Shown here in pieces: positions 1 through 7,577 of a stretch of 64,000 bases of DNA. The first letter of the stretch is position 1. Each line of letters begins with the position of its first letter. The notes beneath the pieces are model-generated. The model was not told the DNA's origin, did not search any database, and worked only from the letters and a program-made list of their open reading frames with translations. The stretch comes from Natrialba aegyptia DSM 13077 (lineage in GTDB: Archaea; Halobacteriota; Halobacteria; Halobacteriales; Natrialbaceae), in the NCBI RefSeq assembly GCF_000337535.1, contig NZ_AOIP01000031.1, forward strand, positions 224,943-288,942, written 5' to 3'. Position numbers and translations under genes: made by a program.

Positions 1-942
1 GCGCTCGTCGCCGTCGAGTCGGTCGAGGGTTTCGGTCTCGACCTGCAGGTCGCCGTGGTGGCGCTCGATTTCGCCTTCCAGTGCGACGACGTCGTCGACC
101 GTCACGTCGGGGTAGGCACGAACGCCAGCTTCTTCGAAGGCGGCGCACTCGACGGTGCCGGTCTCGTCGCGCAGTTCGAAGACCGTCGGGCCGCTGGTCT
201 GGCGGGCACCCGTGATTTCACCCTCGAGTCGGACGACGCTGCCGACCTGGTTCTCGATGGCGTCGACGGTGGTTCGCTTGAGCGCCGGTTCCTCGTCGAC
301 ATCGCTCTCTTCGTCTGCAGACTCCGCAGCGAGCGTCTCGTCCGTCTCTTCGGCTTCAGTTTCCGCATCGGCGTCGGTCGCGGGAGCCGAGGCCGCCGCG
401 GACTCGGTCGCAACGGAGCCGCTGCCGCCGGCGACGGTATCCGTCGCGTTCGGCGTCCCCGGCGTCGGCTGGTCATCGCTCGACTCAGCCGAGTCGTCGG
501 TGGTCTCGGCGGCGTCCGCGCCGGTATCGGTCTGCGTGCCGCTCCCGGTCTCGTCCTCGAACTCCTCGGGACGGAACTCGTCGTCGGCCGTCTCGATCAG
601 TTTGCCGCGGAACTCGCGTTCGCGCTGGCGGATCGACCAGCCCAGATCGACGTTGCCGTTGTCCCGCACGTCGAGCACTTGGACATAGACATCGTCGCCG
701 GGGTCCCAGTCGAGGCTTTCGAGTCGTTGGTCGAGTTCGCTTCTGTGCAACAGGCCAGTAACGTGTGATCCGATGTCGATGAAGACACCGAAGTCGGCGT
801 AGCCGTCGACGGTGCCCCGGTAGTACCGACCGGGGGAGAGCTGGGAGGCGGCTGTGCCTTCGAATTCGAAGACAGCATCCTCCTCGTGACTCTCGCAGAT
901 TTCACCGTCAACGGGTACACCACAGATGATACAGTTACCCAT
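1..942 (-). CDS. S1/OB-fold DHH-type phosphoesterase, N-terminal part (partial)
   Basis: The gene runs off the left edge, so 314 codons of the N-terminal part are visible. Residues 4-19 hold a small Cys/His cluster (C4, C7, C17, H19). Residues about 37-108 form an S1 RNA-binding domain (GRYYRGTVDGYADFGVFID). An acidic Ser/Thr/Glu linker follows (about 125-215), then an OB-fold nucleic-acid domain (about 232-310). In haloarchaea this order normally precedes a RecJ-like DHH/DHHA1 nuclease domain, which would lie outside the window, so the nuclease assignment is inference from architecture. A TATA-like TTTTAGG near 970 lies about 27 bp before the ATG and suggests a leaderless transcript. Likely role: single-strand nucleic-acid processing in the cytoplasm. 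Confidence 0.8.
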   Translation of the reverse strand, partial: MGNCIICGVPVDGEICESHEEDAVFEFEGTAASQLSPGRYYRGTVDGYADFGVFIDIGSHVTGLLHRSELDQRLESLDWDPGDDVYVQVLDVRDNGNVDLGWSIRQREREFRGKLIETADDEFRPEEFEDETGSGTQTDTGADAAETTDDSAESSDDQPTPGTPNATDTVAGGSGSVATESAAASAPATDADAETEAEETDETLAAESADEESDVDEEPALKRTTVDAIENQVGSVVRLEGEITGARQTSGPTVFELRDETGTVECAAFEEAGVRAYPDVTVDDVVALEGEIERHHGDLQVETETLDRLDGDER

Positions 943-1498
943 CTACTCGTATCAAGCAGTTTCGTCCTAAAACGGTTGTCGAAATGAGTCCGGGTTGTCA
1001 GGGTGACCAGCAGCGGTTTCGTCCACTCCTGTTCCCGCCTGCCCGCCGGGGACAGTACAGTTGCTCATCCTCCGGAGAACGGCCAGTACCGACCGATCGT
1101 GGTGATTCCTGATTCTGAACTCGTCCCGTCGTTCGGCCGCTGCTCTCGCTGGAGGGACACAGGGACAGGCAGAAATGGCACAACACGCGACAATGCGTCC
1201 GACCCGGACGAGTTCAAGCGTGACATCGAGGCCGAAAACGAACTTCGTCCGATCGACGGCCCGGAACCGGTCGAATGACTCCGTTGGTTGTAGAATGCGA
1301 GCAGTAGCGTTCGAGTCGCAGTTACGGCCCGGATTCCGGTCGATGCGGGGTTTCGAATGGTGGTAGATGGTGGTGGTCGGTGAGGGCTCCGATGGCGATC
1401 GTCTCCGCTCACCGGGCACACCGACCGGAACCCGATATCCCGCCGCGACCCGACGACGGGCGTGCAACGGCCACGGGACGTTGCACGCGGCGCTCGCG
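943..1498. other. Intergenic, no supported gene
   Basis: This 556-bp stretch separates the DHH-type gene from the small zinc-ribbon gene. Open frames occur on both strands, but none has a recognisable domain. A plus-strand frame at 1003-1278 ends in a plausible acidic stretch (DPDEFKRDIEAENELRP) but begins without haloarchaeal character. It could be a decayed gene end; I do not call it. Confidence 0.4.
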
Positions 1499-1792
1499 TT
1501 ACGCCTCGTCGGATCGGTCGGGTACGGGCGGCGCAACGCGACACCCACACGGCCCCGCAACCGCGTCCGTCGGCCCGATCATCGTCGTTCGCGTGATCGG
1601 CTCCCCGCATCGCGGGCACGTTCTGAACTCGTGGTCGGTCTCGCGATCGGGATTTTCGTGTGCGTCACCGGGGTGTTCGTGCGTTTCGCCCGGATTCTTG
1701 TGTGCGTTACCGGGGTTCTCGTGTGCGTCGGTCCGGGTTTCGGTCGGTTCGGTATCCGGTTCGCCGACTCCGTCGTCGTCACTCCGGGTCAT
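1499..1792 (-). CDS. small zinc-ribbon protein with hexapeptide repeats
   Basis: This 97-residue acidic protein has two parts. Residues about 24-50 carry four to five imperfect copies of a hexapeptide of the form NPG-x-[AT]-H-[EK], encoded by near-identical 18-bp DNA repeats. The C-terminal half contains CPRCGEPI and, about 20 residues later, GPCGC, a CxxC...CxC arrangement typical of the small zinc-ribbon proteins that are abundant in haloarchaea. Such proteins usually bind one zinc ion, and most have no known function. The ATG is preceded by an AGGA-like ribosome site. It stands alone between two unrelated regions. Function unknown; the zinc site is inferred from cysteine spacing. Confidence 0.6.
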   Translation of the reverse strand: MTRSDDDGVGEPDTEPTETRTDAHENPGNAHKNPGETHEHPGDAHENPDRETDHEFRTCPRCGEPITRTTMIGPTDAVAGPCGCRVAPPVPDRSDEA

Positions 1793-1875
1793 TCCTGATA
1801 CCTCGTGACTCCGCCGAATTCGGACGGTAGAGACGGCAGTACGCGGACGATTCGACTCGTCAATCGTGCGGGATG

Positions 1876-1990
1876 TTTATATCCCGTGAGAATGTACGCA
1901 AACATGGCTTCAAACCGCACGGGTTGGAAGCCACGCCTTGGGTGTTGGTGCACCCGGGGCACTTTCGTACCCCACGTTGTGGCTTCCGTT
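1876..1990 (+). ncRNA. candidate structured RNA with competing helices
   Basis: A TATA box (TTTATAT, 1876-1882) points to a start near 1903-1908. The following 80 nt fold strongly. Hairpin A pairs 1906-1911 and 1913-1916 with 1927-1932 and 1922-1925 (10 bp). Hairpin B pairs GGGTG 1940-1944 with CACCC 1951-1955. Hairpin C pairs GGGG 1956-1959 with CCCC 1970-1973. A 9-bp helix D pairs GGAAGCCAC 1926-1934 with GTGGCTTCC 1979-1987 and encloses B and C. Helices A and D use the same strand (1927-1932), so they exclude each other, as in a switch or attenuator. A 34-codon frame from the ATG at 1904 also exists. An old IS200/IS605-type end is an alternative. No RNA family was recognised. Confidence 0.4.
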
Positions 1991-2090
1991 CTAATTGGTA
2001 ACTGGTAGTGACTTATATCTATCGCTGACTGTCGGGAAGGATCGCTGCGATCACTCTCGCCGACGAGATAGAACTCGAACCACAATTCCG

Positions 2091-2098
2091 TAATACAA
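2091..2098. repeat. left target-site duplication TAATACAA
   Basis: TAATACAA immediately precedes the left terminal inverted repeat and is repeated exactly at 3320-3327 immediately after the right one. An 8-bp duplication is the mark of a transposition event and is the size produced by several IS families. Confidence 0.85.
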
Positions 2099-3319
2099 GA
2101 GGGTGTCATAGAACAGTTTTCATCCCCTCTCTCTGTGACTACCCGACAAACGGTAAGTCCAGGGCAAGCAGTTACCGAAGCGGCTATCGATCTATCCGAA
2201 CTATGCCAAAAGCTACCTGCTGAATATAGAGGTTGTAGGCAGCAGCCGATTAGCGTTTGTTTCCATGCTGATCAAGTGAATGTACCGGTCACGCGAACTG
2301 CTCACTGGTTGATAAGCTCAGCCTGTTCGTCAAGTATATCTTTGTGTTCCTCAGTCGCATCTTCGTGAGCATCCACATCGCCTTCGGCACGGTCAGAGAG
2401 TTCCTGCAACCTGCCTTCCTTTCCGTATAGGACGACAGTGTCGCCAGGATGTATCTCCGTATCTGATCCTGGGGCACCGATGTAGTCGCCATTTCGCCGA
2501 AGGCCGAGCAAGAGCACACCCTCTTCAGCGAGGTTCATTTCGTCGGCGCTATTGTTCGAAAGCCAGTCGTCCTGGTTCACGTCTACTTCAGCGACCTGAT
2601 ACTCGCTTTGGAGTCCGAGCATCCGGGTATAGTCGTTGATCGCCAGGTCTGTCGTCCTCTCGAGAACCCGTTCAATGAGTGGTGTAACGGCTTCATTAAG
2701 CAACTGACTCTTCGCGGTGGCAATAATCAGAAGCAAGCCACCAAGAACGTAGACGAGCGTAAGCGAATTTTCGCCACCAGAGTTGATGAACGACAGGAGA
2801 AGCGACGTGAGTGCACCCACGACACCGATACTCCCGATGCGAATTAACCATAAGATAGTGGATCGTCTGATGGGTTCGGAAACCGCGAATTCGGCCTCTT
2901 CAGTTGTAAAACCGGCCCCAGAGAACGCCGATGCGGCCTGAAATGTGGAGACATCGGGCGACAGTCCGGTCATCCGAAGCGCGACTGAGCCGATCCGGAT
3001 GACTAGTAGAGAGAGTGCGAAGATGATGAAGACCGAGAAAATTTGGGTTGTTGCAACCATGTGCGTCACCACCATGGTGCTGTAAAAGAGTCCTCGTACG
3101 TTTCACAGTGCACTGATAGTACCCTATACTGAGCGACTACCACCTTCTCAAACCGAACTGAATCTTGTGCTGCGTTTGCGCTGTGTATTCAGCACGGATC
3201 TGCCAACATCACCAATAGATGATAGAAGTACTAGCGTTCGATTCACAAATGTAGTGAACGGATAGTTCGCTCCAGATTGGGTGAAAAGAACGCCATGCGG
3301 ATCGTTCTATGACACCCTC
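2099..3319. mobile_element. transposase-less insertion cassette (TIR element with TrkA-C passenger)
   Basis: The element is 1,221 bp. Its ends are perfect 16-bp inverted repeats, GAGGGTGTCATAGAAC at 2099-2114 and its complement at 3304-3319, flanked by the 8-bp direct repeat TAATACAA. The interior is clearly more AT-rich than the surrounding DNA and holds one gene, a TrkA-C membrane protein, and no transposase frame on either strand. This fits a mobile insertion cassette or MITE-like element moved in trans by a related IS. Identical flanking duplications suggest a fairly recent insertion. About 65 bp of its left end is shared with a shorter relic at 17449-17590. The parent IS family cannot be named from this window. 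Confidence 0.85.
2302..3075 (-). CDS. membrane protein with TrkA-C (RCK_C) domain
   Basis: This 257-residue protein has about three membrane segments in residues 8-130. A loop reading FQAASAFSGAGFTTEEAE resembles the TrkH/KtrB pore-loop type (SAF-x-x-AGF). The C-terminal region, residues about 155-225, is a TrkA-C ligand-binding domain ending in GDTVVLYG. Proteins of this build are thought to sense or regulate potassium or other ion flow; the ion here is unknown. It is the only gene inside the inverted-repeat element and is transcribed toward its left end. Codon use is less GC-rich than in its neighbours, which fits acquisition. The first ATG is used as start; an in-frame ATG five codons later is equally possible. 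Confidence 0.75.
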   Translation of the reverse strand: MVVTHMVATTQIFSVFIIFALSLLVIRIGSVALRMTGLSPDVSTFQAASAFSGAGFTTEEAEFAVSEPIRRSTILWLIRIGSIGVVGALTSLLLSFINSGGENSLTLVYVLGGLLLIIATAKSQLLNEAVTPLIERVLERTTDLAINDYTRMLGLQSEYQVAEVDVNQDDWLSNNSADEMNLAEEGVLLLGLRRNGDYIGAPGSDTEIHPGDTVVLYGKEGRLQELSDRAEGDVDAHEDATEEHKDILDEQAELINQ

Positions 3320-3327
3320 TAATACAA
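3320..3327. repeat. right target-site duplication TAATACAA
   Basis: This is an exact copy of the octamer at 2091-2098, directly abutting the right inverted repeat of the insertion. It also lies about 45 bp upstream of the promoter of the frameshifted lipoprotein gene. Confidence 0.85.
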
Positions 3328-3370
3328 TGCTATTCGCTCGGCAGAGATTTTTATATACTGATAAATAAAA

Positions 3371-3381
3371 TACTTATATTT
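3371..3381 (+). promoter_or_regulatory. TATA box of the frameshifted lipoprotein gene
   Basis: An AT-rich block containing CTTATATT is centred about 26 bp before the ATG at 3401, the normal distance for a leaderless haloarchaeal start. It supports 3401 as the original start codon of the broken gene. Confidence 0.55.
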
Positions 3382-3400
3382 TCTCCTGTATGTGATTGTT

Positions 3401-3831
3401 ATGGTGACTCGCCGGTCCTTGCTCGCCTCGACGACAGCCCCGCCAGCGCAACCGTCGCCGGCTGTTCGGCCGTCCTCGGTGAAGAAACCGATCACCACTA
3501 CGTGGATATGCTCAACGGAAGCGAGGAATCCCACGTCTTTGCGGTCACCATAACCAACGACGCCGGTGAGACGCTCTTCCATCGGACATACGATCTTCCA
3601 GCCTGGAACGGCGACGAAAACAGGGTCATCGACGGTTCCCCTGCGTCGGTTGCCGTCGCCGTTGACGACGGTGAACCCACACAATTCCCGTGGGCTCCCC
3701 GAGAGGGTCGTCATGCTAATTCAGAAGAGTGCTCCCAGGGAACGTCTGCAAGTCTGAGCATCTACTATGATCCACAGTCGGGCGACGGAGTAACCCCGAT
3801 CTACGGGTGCGAAATCGCTCAAGATCAGTAG
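3401..3831 (+). pseudogene. small secreted lipoprotein gene, frameshifted in the signal peptide
   Basis: From the ATG at 3401 the frame reads MVTRRSLLAST, a Tat-type signal start. The signal end and lipobox (SATVAGCSAVLG, Cys at 3463) and the whole mature domain lie in the next frame, running to the stop at 3831. A one-base deletion near 3430-3440 explains this, and no start codon exists upstream in the second frame. The mature part (FAVTITNDAGETLFHRTYDL, PASVAVAVDDGEP, two further Cys) resembles the intact lipoprotein at 58767-59207, so both belong to one family of about 145 residues with a beta-rich domain. A sequencing error or programmed shift cannot be excluded. Function unknown. Confidence 0.65.
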
Positions 3832-3839
3832 TTCGTCAT

Positions 3840-3876
3840 TAGTACGACTACGAGTACGAGTACGAGCACAAGCACT
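3840..3876. repeat. short ACGAGT/ACGACT hexamer repeat
   Basis: Imperfect tandem copies of a hexamer (tACGACT, ACGAGT, ACGAGT, ACGAGC, ACAAGC) follow the stop of the broken lipoprotein gene. It is noncoding. Confidence 0.5.
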
Positions 3877-3986
3877 GTTCGGATGAGACAAGAGTCACCC
3901 CGAAGTAGCGCACCGAACTCGGATACTACGTCCGGGCGATTCCGCCGAAAATCAATTTTTGTCGTCGATTCCGCACACCGAGCGCA

Positions 3987-4250
3987 CTACTCGAAGACCG
4001 CCGAGTTCTCCTCGAGTTCGTCGAGATCGGCGAGGAGTTCTTCGATGTCTTCGGGGAACAGCGAGACCTGAATCTCGTTGCCGTCGGCGTCGTCGAAGAC
4101 GAGTTTGACGCGCTTGTCGCCGAACTCGCGGGCCTCGGCGGATTCGACGTCGAACAGTTTGATCGTGGCTTCCTTGTTGTTGGGGCCGACGTTCTTGATC
4201 GCGCCGTCGTTGAGCTCTACCATGAAGTCCTCGAGCGTCAGTGAGAGCAT
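3987..4250 (-). CDS. conserved haloarchaeal protein, 87 aa
   Basis: This acidic 87-residue protein begins MLSLTLEDFMVELNDG and ends with a Glu/Leu-rich amphipathic helix (PEDIEELLADLDELEE). The ATG at 4250 is preferred because a TATA box (TTTTTTAT, minus strand 4271-4278) lies at the distance expected for a leaderless transcript; an internal ATG at 4223 is the alternative. No catalytic motif or metal site is visible. The middle part looks like a small beta-sheet domain. It is not part of an operon. Function unknown. Confidence 0.75.
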   Translation of the reverse strand: MLSLTLEDFMVELNDGAIKNVGPNNKEATIKLFDVESAEAREFGDKRVKLVFDDADGNEIQVSLFPEDIEELLADLDELEENSAVFE

Positions 4251-4731
4251 ACCCTCCGTACGGGGGCCGGATAAAAAACGCCACGGCATTGCGGTCGCCC
4301 GGTGAACTCGTCCCAGTCTGTTCATCTCGTGGGATAAAACGCGGTCAGCCCCGTGCAATCGTGGGACACAAACCGGAACCGAGGCCGCCCCAAAATGGGG
4401 CCACCACGGACAGTTCCCGCCGGATCGGTTCCGGATGCCGGATCGCATCGGCCCGCTTCGAGTCGTGGTCCGCACCGTGCGGAGCACTCCGAGGGCCGAA
4501 CCGCATGCAGGGTGTGTCAGCGTGCGTGCGGCCGGTTATAATTTCGATCGGTGACGAATAAATACTGGTGATCGTTCACAGCATCGAACCGCGGCCCGGC
4601 ACCGGGCCACAATTCGTTCGGGTATCCGTCGCCTTCGGGCACTCGCTCGAACCCGTTCCGGCGACCACTCGCCGCCGGCGGGCCCTGCCCCACCCAACTT
4701 TAAGTCGCTCACGACGAACCAACCGAACGCT
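4251..4731. other. intergenic region with a perfect palindrome
   Basis: No gene is supported in these 481 bp. Two plus-strand TATA-like stretches (around 4533-4542 and 4557-4564) precede a GC-rich hairpin, GGCCCGG at 4593-4599 with CCGGGCC at 4602-4608, so a short transcript is possible. The last part holds the promoter of the next gene (TTTAAG near 4700). Confidence 0.4.
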
Positions 4732-5460
4732 ATGGAACTCATCTGGCACGGTCACTCGACCTGGCACGTCACCGTCGGTGAGACCGACCTACTGATCGAT
4801 CCGTTCTTCGACAACCCGAAGACCGATCTTGAGCCGTCGGACGTCGAGACGCCCGACTACGTGCTTCTCACCCACGGCCACGCCGACCACATCGCCCACG
4901 CCGGCGAGTTCAGCGAGGCGACGCTCGTCGCGACACCTGAACTCGTCTCCTACTGCGAGGACGAGTTCGGCTTCGAGGACGCGGTCGGCGGGATGGGGAT
5001 GAACCTCGGGGGCACCGTCGAGTGCGGAGACGCGTTCGTGACGATGGTCCGTGCCGATCACACGAACGGGATCATGACCGAAAATGATGCGAGCGGCGGG
5101 ATGCCGGCCGGATTCGTTATTTCGGATACGAAGCCGACGCAGGTCTCGGATGCAGAATCGACGACGTTCTACCACGCCGGCGACACCTCGCTCATGACCG
5201 AGATGCGCGAGGTCATCGGCCCCTATCTCGAACCGGACGCCGCCGCCGTACCGATCGGCGATCACTTCACGATGGGGCCGTGGCAGGCCGCCGTCGCCGT
5301 CGACTGGCTCGACGTCGACCACGCCTTCCCGCAGCACTACGATACCTTCCCGCCGATCGAACAGGACACGGACGACTTCGAGCGCGAAGTCCGGGCGACG
5401 GGCAGCGACGCGGACGTTCACGCGCTCGAGGCCGGCGAGCCGTTCGAACTCGAAGGGTAA
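4732..5460 (+). CDS. UPF0173-type metal-dependent hydrolase (MBL fold)
   Basis: This 242-residue cytoplasmic protein of the metallo-beta-lactamase superfamily has the signature HGHADH at residues 48-53, which binds two metal ions. Later His/Asp ligands include RADHTNG near residue 103, GDTS near 147 and the region around DHFTMGP. Length and motif order match the UPF0173 (YtkL-like) group, whose substrates are uncharacterised. A TTTAAG box about 27 bp upstream supports a leaderless ATG. It stands as a single gene, followed by T-rich DNA that could terminate transcription. Confidence 0.88.
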   Translation: MELIWHGHSTWHVTVGETDLLIDPFFDNPKTDLEPSDVETPDYVLLTHGHADHIAHAGEFSEATLVATPELVSYCEDEFGFEDAVGGMGMNLGGTVECGDAFVTMVRADHTNGIMTENDASGGMPAGFVISDTKPTQVSDAESTTFYHAGDTSLMTEMREVIGPYLEPDAAAVPIGDHFTMGPWQAAVAVDWLDVDHAFPQHYDTFPPIEQDTDDFEREVRATGSDADVHALEAGEPFELEG

Positions 5461-5463
5461 CCG

Positions 5464-5491
5464 CGTTCTTCTTTCTTCGCGCTCCTTTTGT
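5464..5491 (+). terminator. possible U-rich terminator after the UPF0173 gene
   Basis: Several pyrimidine and T runs (TTCTTCTTTCTTC, then CCTTTTG) follow the stop codon. Archaeal termination, including that driven by FttA, uses U-rich tracts. No hairpin is needed or seen. Confidence 0.3.
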
Positions 5492-5559
5492 CACGCTATC
5501 GAACGCTACTGCGTACGAGAACAACGTTTACAGCGCCGGCTGTGGATGGCACGAGTGCT

Positions 5560-5955
5560 ATGTCGAAACAGGCGACGACGATCTCCGAAGAGGGCTACAG
5601 CGCGACGAACGAGGTCCGCGAGTTCGAGACGACGATCGATTCGAACGGCGAGGAGGCTCCCGACACGCTCGAATCGCTGCTCGCGGCCTACGGGTCCTGT
5701 TACGTCCCCGCACTGCGAGTCGGCGGCCAACAGCGCGGGGTGGAGGACCTCGGACGGATCGAGATCGATTCGGAGGGCGAACTCAACGACGACGACAAAC
5801 TCGAGTCAATCACGTTCGATATTCGCGTCGAGGCCGAGGTCGACGACGAGACGGGCGAGGAGATCATCGAGCGCGCGTTCGAACTCTGCAAGGTCCACGA
5901 CGCCCTGAAAGAGAGCCTGCACGCGGACGCGAGTCTCGAGGGCGACGCGTTCTGA
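5560..5955 (+). CDS. OsmC family peroxide-detoxifying protein
   Basis: This 131-residue protein begins MSKQATTISEEGYSATNEVR. The two redox cysteines of the OsmC/Ohr family are present: C47 in AAYGSCYVPAL and C110 in FELCKVHDALK. In this family the pair reduces organic hydroperoxides using thiols or lipoyl partners. Residues 60-100 form the central sheet. The ATG at 5560 is chosen because it gives the family N-terminus and has a TATA-like GTTTACA about 27 bp upstream. It is a single-gene unit. Confidence 0.85.
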   Translation: MSKQATTISEEGYSATNEVREFETTIDSNGEEAPDTLESLLAAYGSCYVPALRVGGQQRGVEDLGRIEIDSEGELNDDDKLESITFDIRVEAEVDDETGEEIIERAFELCKVHDALKESLHADASLEGDAF

Positions 5956-6114
5956 GCACGGATCGACTTGTGAGCCGAGTCTGTCCTTGTCGATCGGCGG
6001 GTCCGAAGTGAACGGTGGGAACTGGCCGCCGGTCGTCACCCGTCGTTGCTCGTTGCACGGCGTTTCAGGCACCGATACTCGAATTCGCAGCCCGCGTGAC
6101 TTCCCCAAATACCC

Positions 6115-7272
6115 ATGTCACTGGATCTCATTGGGTGGCCCGTGAAACGAGTGGTGGTAGTGATCGCCGTGGCTACGATCGTCACGCTCGCAGGCTGTGG
6201 CGGTGGCTTCGGTCTCGGCGACACCGACCAAGAGCAGGACGACGGCGAGCGCGATTCGGACACCGCTCCGACGGCCGTCGAGGGTGAACTCGAGATCCAT
6301 CACATCGATGTCGGGCAGGGGGATTCGACGCTGCTGGTCACTCCCGAAAACGAGACCGTGCTGATCGATACGGGCGACTGGCCGGCGGACGGTCGGGACG
6401 TCATCGATTACCTCGATGAACGCGGAATCGACCGTATCGACCACCTCGTCGCGACGCACGCCCATTCCGACCACATCGGCGGTCACGCGGGCGTCATCGA
6501 ACACCTCGAGGAAAACGGCGACGGCGTCGGCGCGGCCTACGACTCCGGAGTCGCTCACACGAGCGCGACGTACGACAACTATCTCGACGCGATCGAGGAA
6601 TACGATGTCGACCTGTTCGAGGTCGTCGAAGGCGACACGCTCCCGCTCGAAAACGGGACGACCGAGATAACCGTGTTGAACCCGCCGGCGGGTGACTCTG
6701 GTGACGATCTCGACCGAAATGCGGTCGTCCTCGCCGTCGAGTTCGGCGAGTTCAGCTATCTGACGACCGGCGATATCGGGGAGGCGACGGAAGCGCGGTT
6801 GATCGACGCACACGGTGGTGTTCTCGACGCCGACGTTTACCAGGCGGGCCATCACGGATCGTCGACCTCCTCGACCGATCCGTTCCTCGACGCCGTCGAC
6901 CCCGACACGGCGATCGTCTCGAGCGCGCTCGACTCGCAGTACGGGCACCCGCACGACGAGGTGCTCGAAGCCTTCGCCGACCGGGGTATCGAAACCTACT
7001 GGACGGGCGTCCACGACTCGGTCGTACTCAGGACCGACGGCGAGGAGCAGTCGGTCACGCCGGAGACGGAAGCCTCGACCGATCCGTTGGTGTTGCTCGA
7101 TCGGAAGCACGAGGCGAACGAGCAGGCGGCCCTCGAACGCCGGCCTGATGCGGCCTCGACGCGAGTTCAGTCCGCCGCGGCGGGACCCGGTGCGATCGGG
7201 TCGACCGCGGCCGGGTTCCAGCCGACACCGCCGATTGATAGGCTCTCGGTTCCTACGTCACACCAGCCATGA
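6115..7272 (+). CDS. ComEC/Rec2-like MBL-fold lipoprotein hydrolase
   Basis: This 385-residue secreted protein has a hydrophobic signal segment (about 11-27) ending in a lipobox with Cys28 (TLAGC), so it should be anchored outside the membrane. The rest is a metallo-beta-lactamase domain of the ComEC type: HIDVGQGD near 63-70, LIDTGD near 83-88, metal motif HAHSDH at 115-120, and AGHHGSSTS further on. In bacteria this domain of ComEC is linked to degrading one strand of incoming DNA. Stand-alone secreted versions may be nucleases or phosphodiesterases; the substrate is unproven. It overlaps the following DUF3006 gene by four bases (ATGA), so the two are co-translated. Confidence 0.85.
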   Translation: MSLDLIGWPVKRVVVVIAVATIVTLAGCGGGFGLGDTDQEQDDGERDSDTAPTAVEGELEIHHIDVGQGDSTLLVTPENETVLIDTGDWPADGRDVIDYLDERGIDRIDHLVATHAHSDHIGGHAGVIEHLEENGDGVGAAYDSGVAHTSATYDNYLDAIEEYDVDLFEVVEGDTLPLENGTTEITVLNPPAGDSGDDLDRNAVVLAVEFGEFSYLTTGDIGEATEARLIDAHGGVLDADVYQAGHHGSSTSSTDPFLDAVDPDTAIVSSALDSQYGHPHDEVLEAFADRGIETYWTGVHDSVVLRTDGEEQSVTPETEASTDPLVLLDRKHEANEQAALERRPDAASTRVQSAAAGPGAIGSTAAGFQPTPPIDRLSVPTSHQP

Positions 7273-7577
7273 ACTCTCGAGCGACCTACACCGCCGTCCT
7301 TGACCGACTCGTCGACGGCGGAACGGCCGTCCTGCTGCTCGAAGACGGCGGCGATCCCGTCGCCGAAGTCACACTTCCCGTCGACCGGATTCCGGCGGCC
7401 GGTCGGCACGAGGGGGCCGTTTTCGAGGCGACCGTCGACGAGACGGCCAACGAGGAGACGACCAATGAGGTGAACTCGGTAGTCGATCTCGAGTACCGCG
7501 AGGACGAGGAGGACGTTCGACGCGAGCGGACACAGGATCGGTTCGATCGGCTGTCGGAGCGCCTTTCGGAGGAGTAG
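7269..7577 (+). CDS. DUF3006 family protein
   Basis: This 102-residue cytoplasmic protein begins with the typical DUF3006 pattern (YTAVLDRLVDGGTAVLLLEDGG, shown here in part) followed by VAEVTLPVDRIP. The C-terminal third is a charged helix. DUF3006 genes are often the immediate partner of ComEC-like MBL hydrolases in bacteria and archaea; here the start overlaps the stop of that gene. The fold is a small beta-barrel and the role is unknown. The shared transcript suggests that it supports or regulates the hydrolase. Confidence 0.8.
   Translation: MNSRATYTAVLDRLVDGGTAVLLLEDGGDPVAEVTLPVDRIPAAGRHEGAVFEATVDETANEETTNEVNSVVDLEYREDEEDVRRERTQDRFDRLSERLSEE

Noticed and set aside
2135-2368. Small frames inside the insertion element as a possible transposase remnant
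   Set aside because: None shows a DDE, HUH or serine recombinase motif; they overlap the TrkA-C gene or the inverted ends.
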